This document shows positions 1 through 11,401 of a DNA stretch of 64,000 nt, piece by piece. The notes under the pieces are model-generated. The model was given only the letters and a program-made list of their open reading frames with translations. It had not been told where the DNA came from and did no database searches. Source of the stretch: Panaeolus papilionaceus. Its lineage: Eukaryota; Basidiomycota; Agaricomycetes; Agaricales. Numbering within the stretch: position 1 is the first letter of the stretch; every line of letters starts with the position of its first letter. The DNA lies in NCBI GenBank assembly GCA_015501605.1, contig JADNRZ010000007.1:1922001-1986000 (forward strand). Direction: 5' to 3'. The translations under genes were made by a program, and so were the position numbers.

Positions 1-166
1 AAAAACACCAGTTCAGGTTCTAGTTCCTGTGATTCGGACGATTCCACAACGACGGTGACGCCAGAGACGAGGACGTTGTTGTCGAGGTCGAGAAGCCAGG
101 AGAATGCAGAGTTTGTGCATGAACAGTCTACGATAACGACAAAGGCAAAGTCGCATTTGATTTTGT
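1..166 (+). pseudogene. Decayed gene fragment at the left flank of the CACTA insertion
   Basis: One frame on the + strand reads as a degraded coding stretch with several stops and ends with the peptide GKVAFDF just before the transposon. Removing the transposon and one TGT duplication lets the frame run into 11889 and read VPIESSGEIVVPEIG. A second decayed copy lies at 14740-14885 and also contains GKVAFDF preceded by acidic residues. The pattern (a hydrophobic F-x-F strand then a proline-rich turn) loosely recalls an arrestin-type beta-sandwich, but I do not recognise the family with confidence. The left part is cut by the window edge. Confidence 0.45.
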
Positions 167-193
167 CACTGTGAACCCAGCCGAAGGGTTATT
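167..193 (+). repeat. Left terminal inverted repeat of the CACTA element
   Basis: The first 16 bases (CACTGTGAACCCAGCC) are identical to the reverse complement of the right end; 25 of 27 bases match overall. It is preceded by the TGT target duplication at 164-166. Confidence 0.93.
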
Positions 194-630
194 CACTCCT
201 AGTTTTCTATAAGTGAATAACACTACCTGAGAAGAGGGTAAGTAAGTTAAATCATCATAGAGAGCGATACAATTACATACCTTGATGGTATGATATTCAC
301 TCACAATAGAAGGGGTATTCAGGGTGGATTTCACTCCTTGAAATTTCCTAAGAAAGCACTCTTGAAAGGAGGGATCCCCTCCAGCCCAGCAGAGGAATTG
401 AAAAAAAGGTGGTTAATAGCGATATTAAAGAGAGGTTTATATATACAAAAAGGGGACTAGATAGGGAAATAACGACTTATCTAATGCGTATATAGATGTT
501 AAAACACGAGAAAATGATATGAAACAGTGACTATAAAAAGAGTTAAAAACATAGCAAATGGGAATGAAAGATAAGGAATACAGTGATAATACGAATTAAA
601 GGTGAGATTATTAGCACAAAAAAAACCTAT
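194..630. other. Left subterminal region of the CACTA element, no gene
   Basis: AT-rich DNA between the left inverted repeat and the stop codon of the first gene. It probably holds the 3' end of that transcript. A short stretch near 325-345 (gggtggatttcactcc) resembles sequence near the right end around 11825. I found no copies of the internal 13-bp motif here. Confidence 0.5.
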
Positions 631-2322
631 TTAAACCTTGAATTTCTTCTTATTTCGAGAATCCTTAAGGGCAGAAAGAGCCTTCCTCTTCATCGCAAGT
701 GTAATCTCTTCATCCTCTTCGTCCTCTTCGCCTTCGCCCTCGTACTCTTCGCCTTCGCCTTCGCCCTCGTACTCTTCGCCATCGCCTTCGCCTTCGCGCT
801 CTTCACCCTCATACTCATGCTCTTCGCCTTCCCCATTCCCCATATCCTCATTATCTCCATGGTCCACATCCAAGTCACCCTCCATCTCTACTTCCTCATT
901 CTCGCTGTCGTCATCCTCAATCTCTGCGTAATTGAATCTGGACCTCCTGATATAGGAACTGGTGTTGCGACCACCAAACACTCTGTCTCCATTGTTGTCA
1001 GCATCGTCGTCGCTGTCGGCCTGCGTGTTGTGTCCAAATTTATCAGCATAATTTTCGAGCTCATGCCATTGGAAATTAGTAGTTTCAGAAAAGGGGGAGA
1101 GTAGAGAGAAGTGGGCACGGGCGGGAAGAGTGATGTCGTCATCGTCGTCTAGAGCATTATTTCCTTGTGTTGCAGAGGTGTTGGGTGGTGGGGTAGTGTT
1201 GTCGTCGTCGTGAGATTGATTGGCAGCATCGTTATTATCTGAAATATTCGCAGCCGTGTCTCCACGACTTAAGCGGGCAATATGGTGACGTTTGTTCTTG
1301 ATGACTGATTGAATGAGATCGGGGATGGGCCAGGAATCTTCGTAGCGAGAGAAGATTGGCATCTCATCATTTAGCTGATAAAAAATTAGTATATACAATA
1401 GACAGTGGATGAGACCCGTGAAATGACTTACCACACTAATAAACCTGGCAAGCTGAATATGAGAGAAGCTGCGGAAGGTGTCAGTTGCTGGATTGACGCC
1501 GAGTACAATGAGAGTCGCAAAGACTTGTTGCTACAATTGAGTGTTAGTGGAGGGGAAAAAAAATATGATGAGCAACATACCCGAGTATTCAAGTACTCCC
1601 TACGATCAGATCCCCCACCCGCCAGGCGCATGGCGGCTTGGAGATTGCCCAGAGGCTTGGGTCGAGGGATTAAGGACTTCTTATGCTTCTTCGTCGCCTT
1701 GACTCTGCCTAACTTCTGCCTTAAGCGCATAAGCTGAGCTGAAATAATATGAGATATAGATATGATAAAAGAAGAAAATGACATACCATCTTTAGCGACC
1801 ATCTGCTTTGCCATCGCATCACGACTCATACGCTGGACTGTACGCGAAGCATTGGACAAATCCCCATCAGATTCAGACGACTTGGACTCGGAGTCCATGT
1901 CTGAATCTGAGTCTGACTCGGAGTCAGAGGTAATCCCTTGATTGGTTTGAATATCTTGCAATGGAAGCTCTAAGTTTGGTGAGATTACAGATATGATGAG
2001 CAAGAAACCTCAACGTACTCTTGGCGCGATAAACAGCAGGTTTCTTTGCAATCGGTTTGGCAGCAGGTTTGGCAGCAGGAGGTTTGGCGACAGGTTTGGC
2101 AGCGGGTTTGGCGATAGGTCTAGCAGCGGGCTTGGCGATAGGTCTGGCAACAGATTTGGCAGTAACGGGTTTGGCAGCAGGTTTGGGAGCAGGTTTGGGA
2201 GCAGGTTTGGGAGCGGGTTTGGGAGCAGGAGCAGGTTTGGGAGCAGGTTTGTTTTTGGTGGACTTGGATGTCTGACGAGTGACACGGATTGTTGGGTTGG
2301 CGTTTTCGTTGGTTCGAGGCAT
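631..2322 (-). CDS. CACTA-borne hypothetical protein with basic N-terminus and acidic C-terminus
   Basis: Five exons join in phase: 2322-2019, 1969-1787, 1738-1581, 1530-1432 and 1374-631, giving 495 residues. The start MPRTNENANP is the first ATG in frame. Residues 25-90 are lysine/proline/alanine repeats (KPAPKPAPKPA), resembling a histone-H1-like DNA-binding tail. A serine/aspartate stretch follows. The middle holds the only folded-looking part, with ATLIVLGVNPATDTFRSF and MPIFSRYEDSWPI. The last 100 residues are glutamate/glycine/tyrosine repeats ending in a basic patch (RNKKKFKV). I do not recognise a named family. Composition suggests a nuclear, chromatin- or DNA-associated protein. It lies inside the transposon, divergent from the next gene, so a role in transposition is possible but is only inference. 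Confidence 0.75.
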
Positions 2323-2779
2323 GCTTGTAAGGTTGAAAAGGAGAGAAGAATGGGATGAGGGATGAGCTATCTGTGTCCTTTTTATAGAGAAAATACAGAC
2401 CTTGATCGTTAGGAATACCAAATACGGTAAAGAGAACTAGTTTAAGATCCGTTAGAATAGAATGATTAGGGACACAAAAAAAAAGGACATACCAGGTCCC
2501 AGTGGAGGAGTGGCGCCGAAGATTCAACATAAAAATCAAAATATGCAGATGTCCCTTGTCTTGAGCAGTGCAGGGATATGCGCACTAGACTAAACGGGAC
2601 TTGTGAACCTCGTGCATGCTGTAGGAGCGCTATTTTTTTTCTTGATTAGCACGGGGATATTTACGTCGCCGCAGAGGGTTCTGTTGAAAAAAAGCTGAGT
2701 CAGTGGTTACGACGACGTAGAGACACAAAATCCAATATCAAATTAAGGGGTTACACTGGGCGGCCCTAAACAAACCTGC
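2323..2779. other. Divergent upstream region between two transposon genes
   Basis: 457 bp separate the start codons of the acidic/basic protein gene (-) and the small basic protein gene (+). It must contain both promoters. I see no clear repeat, tRNA or further reading frame. Confidence 0.5.
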
Positions 2780-3910
2780 ATGGAGTCGGCTCTTGAGCAT
2801 CTATTGCAGGGCGAACATTGTTTAAATTTTATAAACGACGATAAACAAAGAAGAGAGTTGTCAGATATAAAAGGACGCACAGGAGAAAGCAATGAAGCAG
2901 CTCACCTTGTGTGTCTTTCCTTCAGTCTCGTCTCTGCAATGCAGGAACTTCGAGTTCACATTTCCTCCTTCAACTCCATGACATCAGTCCCCCGTGACGG
3001 CGAAGGTGAGCTATCGCTCACCTGTTGCGAGGAATCCGAATCCAACGTCGATGCTGGTCTTGATTACGACGCCGACTCCGAGTCTGACTGTGGGTGCAGT
3101 GAAAACCAACTTGCCCACTACGAAATCGACGGGACTGTGCGTACCGATCTGCCCGAACGCTGTCTTCGACGTGTTAATGGCCCTATTGGTGGTGCTGAAC
3201 GTAAGGTTATTTTTTGATGTCTTGATTATTGATTCAGCTGACTGACTTTTTGTCCTCTTCTCCAGCGGAATGCACCCCCAGTGATCACTCTACAAATGAT
3301 CGTGAGTAGTATCTATTCAAAGTACAGGCACAAACTCACGGATTTTGGACATGTAGAGTCAGACACTGAGCCTGAGACTATCGAGAATAACAGTATGAGC
3401 GTTGTTCCAAGCGAACAGAACATAGCACCACCTGCAAACCAATTACAGAAAGGTTAGTCTAGATGCATTTAATGATACCATGACAACTACTAACAAACCT
3501 TGTAAAGCTGCACTTGAACAGGTGAAGAAGCGGGCACCACTCCGCAAGCGGGTTGCTCGCTGGAAAAACAAGGTGGAAGCTGCGCGAAAATCCAGTAATA
3601 AACGAAATGGTACTACTCGCCATGGTTCAGGATCTGTGGGGAGAGGGAGTCTTCAGGTTAGTCGACATAGCACCGAGAAAATATTTGGGAACTTACTTTG
3701 TATCTTAGGTCACACTCAACATTCTCGGAAACAGTCGTAAATTAAATATAACAGTAGCTACCTGTAAATAGATTAGTTCTATTTTTAGCAAAACACAGCA
3801 CTGCTCTTACCAAAAAAAACAAAGTTCGAGAGCATGATGTGTACTACAAAAGCAAATATAAGGAGTCCAAGATAATAACAGCCCAAGAAAACTGTAAACG
3901 ATACATTTAG
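2780..3910 (+). CDS. CACTA-borne small hypothetical protein, basic middle region
   Basis: Six exons can be joined in phase: 2780-3200, 3266-3301, 3357-3452, 3508-3656, 3709-3736 and 3789-3910, giving about 283 residues. The N-terminal half is acidic (EESESNVDAGLDYDADSESD). The fourth exon is strongly basic (KKRAPLRKRVARWKNK), consistent with a nuclear or DNA-binding segment, and the last exon is lysine-rich (TALTKKNKVREHDVYYKSK). The start is uncertain: ATGs at 2940 and 2979 are also in frame, and the coding signal is strongest after 2940. The last exon could instead splice again near 3893 and overlap the tail of the neighbouring gene. No family recognised. Confidence 0.5.
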
Positions 3911-3973
3911 AATTAATAATACCATTTTATCATAACCAAAACACAGACGTACCAAAACAGAGTCGTGCGTTAT

Positions 3974-6125
3974 TTAAGATGACGATGGCGACGAAGTCTC
4001 ATACAGCCGGTGGGGGATCAGGGCAGCTCGGCGAAAGTAGTTAAAAAATTGTTGGCAGTAATATGACGCAACGGCCTGTTCCAGCTGATGGGCCTCTTGA
4101 AGTGTGATTCCTTCAGCACTGCGTCGTCGCCCAATTCCCAGAATAGCAGGTTTCTCCCCCTTCCACGAGTTCATTAAGCCGGCGAGGATCAATAGGAAGG
4201 GCAATCTTGATCTGATATCGTCTGCTGCAAGCCCAGAATTGGGAGGGTCAAGGTTGGGGATGTAGTAGGTCAAATCAGGGAACAGTGACCTGACCTCAAA
4301 CTCCCTAGCTTGCTTCTCGGCGTCGTTACCGCACTTCGGATGAGCATTGCGATGGAGGAGAAGCAGCTCCTTGCGAAAATTGAGCTCGTAAAGCTCGAAG
4401 AGAAACTTGCGAATGATGGACGGGGGAGGAAGCACGCCGGAGTCGAATGTTTTGCCGGCAATCATGAAGGGCACGTCCCTGCCAGACGACAAGGTTCAAT
4501 GAGCTCGAGCTGCAGCAGGAACAAGAAGTCGTAGTGCCTTCCGATGACTCTCCATTGCTCGTGAATCACCAGCTTGGGGTCGGTAGTCGGGCACTGGATC
4601 GTTGAAGTTGATGGTGAGTAAGTCCCGCCACTCCTGCGCACTCAATGATGCACCCGGTGTCATTGAAATCTTTGAGAGCCACGCAGATTCGATGCGAGCA
4701 TACTGCTCCAGGAGGTGTTGGCGTCTTTCATCCGTTTCGACAGCCACAAAAAGACCAGGATCCGGGAATGCGTAGAACACACCACGCTTGATGTGGGATA
4801 GAACAGGGGGCTGCTTCCTGTCGACGTTACGGAGGGCATTGGCCCAGGCGGGAATGGAAAACGGTGCCATAGGACCTTCCAACGGCAAAAACTTATCGCG
4901 TTGAATCTTAGGAGGATTTTTCGGTTTAGCTGAATACATCCAGAAGAGTTAGATTCATTCAAGACAATACAAGAGCGGTCAACGTACCAGGCGATGAGGA
5001 CACACTGCTCACACTTGATGCAGTTTTCGCTTTTTTTCGAGGTGGGGGACCACTTGAACGACTCGACGACGCCTCAGGCACAGTGTTCGATGACATGGAA
5101 CCACCAGAGGGTGGTGCTGAAGACAAGTTGGGGACATCCTCAAAAGGATCTGCACTACAACTCCATCGTCTGGAGAATGAGTGAATAAGACCAACCACCT
5201 CTGCAGACGTAAGGTAGACCTCTCCAGAGAAGAGGGATGGGAAAGCACTGTGTGGCTGATTGACAAGGGTGTCAAAGTAGTGGATGGGCACCACTTCAGA
5301 TAAGACATTATTCCCAAAGCCTTGAGGAGTCCATTCCCGAATGTACCAAACTGGAAGGCCAGCAGCCATGAACTCCTCCACCACGCGAACTTTGGAAGTG
5401 AAGACACCTATTGTAGGGGCGAGAGGAAATGGAGAAGACTGAGCGGCTTCCATGCGTGGCTTGTAGACTTCAAGATAGTCCAAACACCCAACGATTTCCA
5501 AGTAATAGCGCTGTAGTTCGGTGAAGGTGAAGCGTATGTGATGCCATGACGCGACGTGGGCCTGGAGCCGGACGAATGTGTAGTACAGCGCTCGTTCAAG
5601 GACTGAAACGAACTTCTTCACTGGTTTGTCTTCGGGGATTGACGACGACCACGTTTTGTATCGCTCCTGCAACGATTCGACGAGGGGTTTTATACTCATT
5701 TCAACGAGGATGGGGTCTAGCTTCCCTAGGTCGTCCATGATGCCGCCGTTGTTGACCGGGCGAAAATCGGCGGTAACGGGGTCATACCACATAACTGAGA
5801 GTGGGTTGTTGGCATCCTGGGGTCGTCGGGGAATAGCACCCAGGTGCGGGTGCTGCTCGCTATATGGTTGGGGCCATAAGGTGTGGTCATCAGGCCCATA
5901 CCGATAGTCTTCACGAACACGGACGTGGCGATGCCCCAGAAGTGGATGCGGTATAAACGACTCGTTGGGCGAGGTGTACACGTATTTCCCGATGATTGCT
6001 CCAACCCTTCCATCGTAAGCGGTGAGTGGAGCTGGACGACTTTTAGAATAGAAGAAATAGATATGAATAAAAATAGACTTACTGGCAAAATTTCTGTTTG
6101 CGAGAAAGATACTTGAGGTAGCCAT
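3974..6125 (-). pseudogene. CACTA-borne 680-residue conserved-type protein, interrupted by one in-frame TGA
   Basis: Three exons join in phase: 6125-6083, 6031-4988 and 4929-3974, 681 codons including the final stop. Codon 507 (4498-4496) is TGA between CAT and ACC. Both sides of it read as ordinary coding sequence in one frame, so the simplest reading is a CGA-to-TGA change. The first two thirds carry the best folded-looking motifs: LTAYDGRVGAIIGKYV near residue 16, PHPLLGHRHVRVREDYRYGP, and NNGGIMDDLGKLDP. A low-complexity serine linker with a nuclear-localisation-like PPPRKKAKTA lies before the second intron. The final third is rich in charged helices. I do not know its function. It is divergent from tnp2 across the 13-bp motif array, so the two genes may share regulation. 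Confidence 0.7.
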
Positions 6126-6354
6126 TGCGATCTTGAAAGGTTTGAATTCTAAAGAAATTAAGTCTATTACTCGATATACAAATTGACATACTCACAAAAA
6201 CCTGTGAAAATGCGATCCTGATTAGAGCCTGCGTAAATTGATGCCTGCGCTTGGTGGAGTGTCGCAATGTAGAATGGCAGATATCTTGAGGGGTGATTAC
6301 TGAGAGGACGACACGGAGTCGTGAACCCGCTGGTAAGTCCCATTGCAAGTATGA

Positions 6355-6571
6355 TGACACGAAGTCAAAGCTTGCAATCCCCAGAGTAAGAGATGACACG
6401 AAGTCATTCTTGAGCTTTGGATCTGAGCGACGTGAAATCAACTCAGTGGGACCCACTGGTAAGAAACCCATTGCATGAACGATGACACGAAGTCAAAGCC
6501 TGCAAAAAATCCAAGTCAAGGAGATGACGCGAAGTCATGCCTGAGCTTTGAATGTGAGTGACACGAAGTCA
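6355..6571 (+). repeat. Left half of motif array, five copies of TGACACGAAGTCA
   Basis: Copies start at 6355, 6394, 6483, 6525 (TGACGCGAAGTCA) and 6559, with degenerate copies near 6307 and 6428. All point the same way. Each unit is itself a partial palindrome (TGAC, five bases, GTCA). Words around the units also repeat (cattgca, gagctttg), so longer units of roughly 40-90 bp may be duplicated. Confidence 0.9.
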
Positions 6572-6999
6572 GCTCGATGGGATGGGAAGGGGAATTGGTG
6601 GCACATGGTGGTTGTCGTCCGAACGATCGCTCACCAAGGTGTAAATCTTGATTGTCGTGTTCTAATTCATAATCAGGGTTCATAATTTGAATATATTGAA
6701 GGTGGCCGACATACCTTGAGCACTTATGTTGCTTTCAACTGCCAGAAGCCGTGGACGAAGAGAGCAGGGAGAGGTGGACAAGGTGGTGTTGGAGTGGAGT
6801 TGATGGGAGGTCACTGCGTGTAACTGCAAGACTCAAGTCGAACGTTACACAAACCAACCAGTCACGTGTCATGCAAACCTGTCACACCACCACATCACGG
6901 AGCTGTTGAGGCTCCCATCATTGTTCAATTCTCCTCTCTCACTTTGCTCTCCCCTCTGCACGTACACCTCAGTCGACGATTATGCTTGGTTTTAGAACC

Positions 7000-7403
7000 C
7001 GACTTCGTGGCATTCTAGTTTCTTCGACCTTGACTTCGTGTCATCATGGTCTGGTTGCGATACAGATCCCTTGACTTCGCGTCATTGTGGTCTGGTTGCG
7101 ATACCTTGACTTCGTGTCAATTTTATCGTATTTGCCCACTGACCTGTCTAGGGCTTGGATTCGCCCATAACTCGGAAACTTGCATCCCTCGGATAAACTT
7201 AGGTCGCTTTTGTTTTGTCTCTGGCAAATTACTGGACTGCCGCTCTGAGGGTATCTTCGTCTGCGTCAACTGAGTAAGTGGTTTAATCAGATGCCATTGG
7301 TTTACAGATTAATCATTTTATAGAGCAAACTTATCCCACATTCGTTGAGTAGTTTGACTTCGTGTCATCTGCAATCTGAGTGCAGACTTTTGACTTCGTG
7401 TCA
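7000..7403 (-). repeat. Right half of motif array, five copies of TGACTTCGTGTCA
   Basis: Copies start at 7031, 7072 (TGACTTCGCGTCA), 7107, 7355 and 7391, with a degenerate copy at 7000. All are the reverse complement of the left-half units, so the two halves face each other across about 460 bp. The words tggtctggttgcgata accompany two of the units. Confidence 0.9.
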
Positions 7404-7916
7404 ACCAAGTCTTCCAGGTCGTCTGGGTATGCTCAACGCCAACTCCGAGTTGGTCGTTACATATCCTGACGCTGCAGCCCTACCTAATCACCAGCAAAAT
7501 CCCAACATAGACTTAGAGTCTACCTGCCGAATTAACACCTCATTTCTGCTCAGAAACGACCGATATTAACGTCAAGAACTGCCGACATGTCGCCCTCAAT
7601 CTCCCAATGTAATCACCAATTCATTCCCCAACACTAAAACTACCACCATACCCCGAAGAACAACCAACTTAAGCCCTAGAAAACTACCTACCTACGCCGA
7701 GGAACTGCCAACATACACTGAGGAATGACCAACAGGCCAAGAACTGCCAACTTTACCACCCTACGCCCTAACATTCGCCGACTTTGCCAAATCACCACCA
7801 TATTGCTGCGCCGAGAAGCGCCAAATTATGGTATTTATACCCCGGTTATCCAGCCACTCCTTCCCATCCAAACTCTAGGTATCTACCCCTTTCAAGACCT
7901 TGCTCTGAACATCACT

Positions 7917-10900
7917 ATGGCCGACGATGTTGTTTGGTGTACCTGCTGTAAACAGTTTGTCTCCCCTGCCACCAAACTCTCCCACAGCAGTGGTGGTGGA
8001 TCCTTACGGCTAAAAGCTCTGCGCTTAGCCTCGAACAGCTCCGTCAATCAAGACGTCGTCATGGATGAAGGTGACAATTTATCTGGACGCCCAAAACGCT
8101 CCCGCTGGCGTGACTTCGTACCCGATGAAAGCCCTCCAGAGTCTCAGAAACGCCTTCGCTCGGAATCCCGTCATCGTTCAAACCGAGCTGATCATATGGA
8201 ACCCCCAGGAGGCGACAACAGCTTGCCAATGGATGTGTTCAACCCAGGTCTGGATATTGGAACTGACCTCACAAACGAGCCCCCTTCACCAGTACAACTC
8301 CCCATACGTCGATTTTCGGCAAGGCTCGCCGCTGCTCAAGCAGACCGCTGGATACTTCGCCCAATTCTTGGTCCGTTCATCGCGGACCACCCAAGTGAAG
8401 ATGAGGAGGAGAGAGGGGAGGACGAGGACGAGGACGAGGATGAGCCTCCAGAGCTATTTTCAGATGATGATGGAGAAGGCGACGAGGAGGAGGACGAGGA
8501 GGAGCAAGGGGAGGACGAGGAGGAGCAAGGAGAGGACGAGGAGGAGCAAGGAGAGGACGAGGAGGAGCAAGGGGAGGACGAGGAGGACAATGACGAGGAG
8601 CAGGGGGAGTGTGAGGAGGGGCAGGAGGAAGACGACGAGGGACAGGATGAGGAGAACAAGGCGCAAGACGATATAGACAACTTGATGGCCGCTGCGGCCT
8701 TTGCTGCGCGACGTGAGGCAGCAAGTGCTGCTGAAGCAAGAGTCCGATGTATGTTTTATTTACTTGGACATGACTCAGTCGTGATACTGACATGTCAACT
8801 AGCTGCTCAAGCCAATTTCCTGACCGACGATGATCTAGATATTTTGCGCACCTTCACGCTCAAAACCGAAGATCATCTCACCGAGCAGACCTTCAAACGG
8901 CTCTTGAGAACGTATCCCAAGGGCCCACAGCTGTCTCTCAAGATGACCAAGACACATGCTCGCCGGCTTTCTGGATTTCAATCTGTGCGGTATACTTGTT
9001 GCATCAACAGTTGTGTGTGCTTCGTTGGCCCCTTCGCAGACCTTGAGGCATGCCCTCATTGCAACGAACCTCGGCTTTCTTCGCGAAACATGCCTAGGAA
9101 GTACTTCGAGTACATACCCCTTATCCCTCGCCTAACTGCCATGGTTGCCAACCATGCATTTGCTTCAAAACTACAGTATCGCGCCAAGTACAAACCCCGA
9201 TCTGGCATCATCCAAGATGTCTTTGACGGTAGTCACTATAAACACCTCTGCGAGACCCCAGTACCCAACCAGGACTTCCACTTCTTTTCTGACCCCCGTG
9301 ATATTGCTCTCGGCTTATCAACCGATGGGTTCGGTCCACATCGCCGCCGCAAGAAGACTTGCTGGCCGATCATCCTCTTAAACTACAACCTCCCTCCAAC
9401 ACTCCGCGTGCTTAAACAGTACATCATCCATATCGGCACAGTACCTGGACCCAAGAAGCCGCAGGACTGGGATTCCTTCTTCTGGCCTCTAGCGCAGGAA
9501 TTCCTTGAACTGGAAGCAGGGATAGAGGCTTTCGATGGTCTTCAACAGAAGATTTTCGACTTCCACGCCTATCTCCTCTTTGGGTTCGGCGACATACCAG
9601 CGGTATCGTTGATTACCCGCACGAAGGGACAAAATGGTATTGCACCATGTCGAGTCTGCCTTATCAAAGGTGTGACGGGAGGGGGTCGTGTCAACTATAT
9701 CCCCCTCTGTCGGAGTGGAATCCCAAATGCTACGAATTACAATGCATCAGTCTTACCCATGCGCACACATACGCAATTTCTGGAGCAGGCAACCACCGTG
9801 GAACAAGCAAGGACTAAAACGGAACGTAACAACCTTGCGAAGGAATACGGTGTCAAAGGGACACCGCTTCTTTCTAGTCTCTCCTCGATATCCTTTCCAA
9901 CATCCTTCCCCTTCGATTTCATGCATCTTATATGGGAAAACCTCATTCCCAATCTTATTCTCTTCTGGACTGGCGAGTTTAAAGGCCTAGATCACAGCAA
10001 CATGCCCTATGTTATTGCTCCACACATCTGGAAGCAAGTCGGCGAATCCACAGCAAAATGTGCGCGTACAATCCCTTCAGCATTTGGAGCTCCAGTACCC
10101 AACATCGCCAATCAACAGTACTTCATGACAGCTGAAATGTACTCAAACTGGACCCTGTTCATCGCTCCGATTGTTCTTCAGGGCTGATGGGAGCAACCGA
10201 AATACTACAACCACTTTATGAATCTTGTCAACCTCTTGATGATCTGCCTTGACCGTGAAATTACCCTGGACGAGGTGTCGCTACTGGAGACTGGATTTCA
10301 AAAGTGGGTCATTGATTATGAAAGGTATGTAACATTCGGAAGCTGCACTGTATTATGATATCTAACACTTGTCATGATTAGACTTTATTACCTACATGAC
10401 AAAGACAGGCTCTCCGCTTGCCCCCTGACCATCCATGCCCTCCTTCACATTGCTTGGGGAATTCGTGTAGCAGGCCCACCAGGAGGATATTGGGCCTTTC
10501 CCATGGAAAGACACTGCAACGTTTTACTCCCTGCAATTCGCAGCCGCCGTTTCCCATACACGGCTATCAGTGTCTTTGTCACCGCCATGACTCAGCTTGA
10601 CCAGATCCGGTTAATCTACGACGTAGAAAAGGATTTGGACTTGGGCTCCCGGGACAAGAAGAGAAATGTATTATATCGCGACTTACAACGAGATTGTGAG
10701 TCATGCTTAAATCTGATATATTGACAAATTTGGTATTCATCTTACTTCACTCAGACAAGAAGTTCCGTTTATTATCTCCTGAACGACAGGAGATACTGCC
10801 TGACGATATCAAATCACTTATCTGGATTTCCTTAGTCACACGTTATTGGGTCAGTGGTCGCAGGAAGGCTACAAAAGGTATGTTCCAAAAACACCTGCCG

Positions 10901-11401
10901 TTGAATGACGCAGTGTTGCAATATGGTCGAGTCCTCATTGGAAAAGACGGGGACGTGATCACAGCCCGGGAACTTGTCCCGGAGCGTGAGGATAGTCGCG
11001 ATTCTACATTCATCAAAGTAAGCACCTACTTTGTGGCCTGATCAGTCATTAGAGTACTAATATTGAATATCCTTCAGTATGTCCAAACTACAGATAGCAA
11101 AGCACACGTCGCCTCAGCTCCCCCTGAATTTGAGGAGCACACATACTTCGGCCGTCTTCTACGGATCGTAATTTTGGATGTACCGCAAAGCCCTGCACTG
11201 AATATCCGCCATGATGAGAGGCTCATCTTGGCGCATGTTCAGCTTTGTGCCGAGGCCGACGACAACAGGAAGTTCACAACCTTTAAAGTGCTCGGCCGCA
11301 AGGAAATTATTGATCTTTCCACCATTCAGTGCCTTGTAGGCCGTGTTTGGGACAGAGGGCAATGGACGTTCGTTGATCGCTCCCGGGACCAGGGGGCATA
11401 A
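7917..11401 (+). pseudogene. tnp2: Tnp2-family CACTA transposase with one internal stop
   Basis: Five exons join in phase: 7917-8748, 8803-10324, 10382-10695, 10755-11017 and 11078-11401 (1,085 codons). Tnp2 hallmarks are clear: an N-terminal CTCCKQFVSPATKLSH zinc-ligand motif, DGSHYKHL near residue 419, LGLSTDGF near 447, YNLPPTLR and GTVPGPKKP, CRVC, and FDFMHLIWENL, which together make up the DDE-type catalytic region. Codon 739 (10185-10187) is TGA followed by WEQPKYYNHF in the same frame, with no splice site to remove it. The remaining 346 codons (up to DRSRDQGA) are otherwise clean. The protein would cut and rejoin transposon ends. As read here it would be truncated. An acidic repeat occupies residues 180-260. 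The MADDVV start is preferred over an in-frame ATG 64 codons upstream. Confidence 0.92.
8486..8594 (+). repeat. 21-bp tandem repeat encoding EDEEEQG in tnp2
   Basis: About five copies of a seven-codon unit (glutamate/aspartate with one glutamine and one glycine) lie in the first tnp2 exon. The copies differ by single bases (gga/ggg), consistent with replication slippage. Confidence 0.85.

Larger units (their letters stand above)
6126..7916. promoter_or_regulatory. Long divergent control region between the 680-residue gene and tnp2
   Basis: About 1.8 kb without a convincing reading frame. It contains the mirror-image 13-bp motif array at 6355-6571 and 7031-7403 and must hold both promoters and leaders. 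An in-frame extension of tnp2 upstream to 7725 has no coding character and lies after the array. Confidence 0.6.

Noticed and set aside
583..1104. Open frame on the + strand rich in Phe/Ala/Leu
   Set aside because: It is the antisense shadow of the acidic Glu/Gly repeat of the minus-strand transposon gene.
2010..2358. Other frames over the KPAPKPA repeat (Gly/Phe/Arg-rich or Leu/Pro-rich)
   Set aside because: Any frame stays open over this low-complexity repeat. Only the Lys/Pro/Ala frame joins the other exons in phase.
3764..3788. A 25-nt intron in the small transposon gene
   Set aside because: Too short to splice; a 52-nt intron (3737-3788) gives the same phase.
6355..7403. CRISPR-like array
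   Set aside because: This is a fungal genome, the spacing is irregular, the units are inverted between halves, and there are no cas genes.
7725..7916. Extended N-terminus for tnp2
   Set aside because: The added 64 residues have no family likeness. The zinc-ligand motif typical of the Tnp2 start follows directly after the ATG at 7917.
8336..8793. Minus-strand frames rich in Ser/Cys/Pro/Leu
   Set aside because: They are shadows of the acidic tandem repeat of tnp2 and have no independent coding signal.
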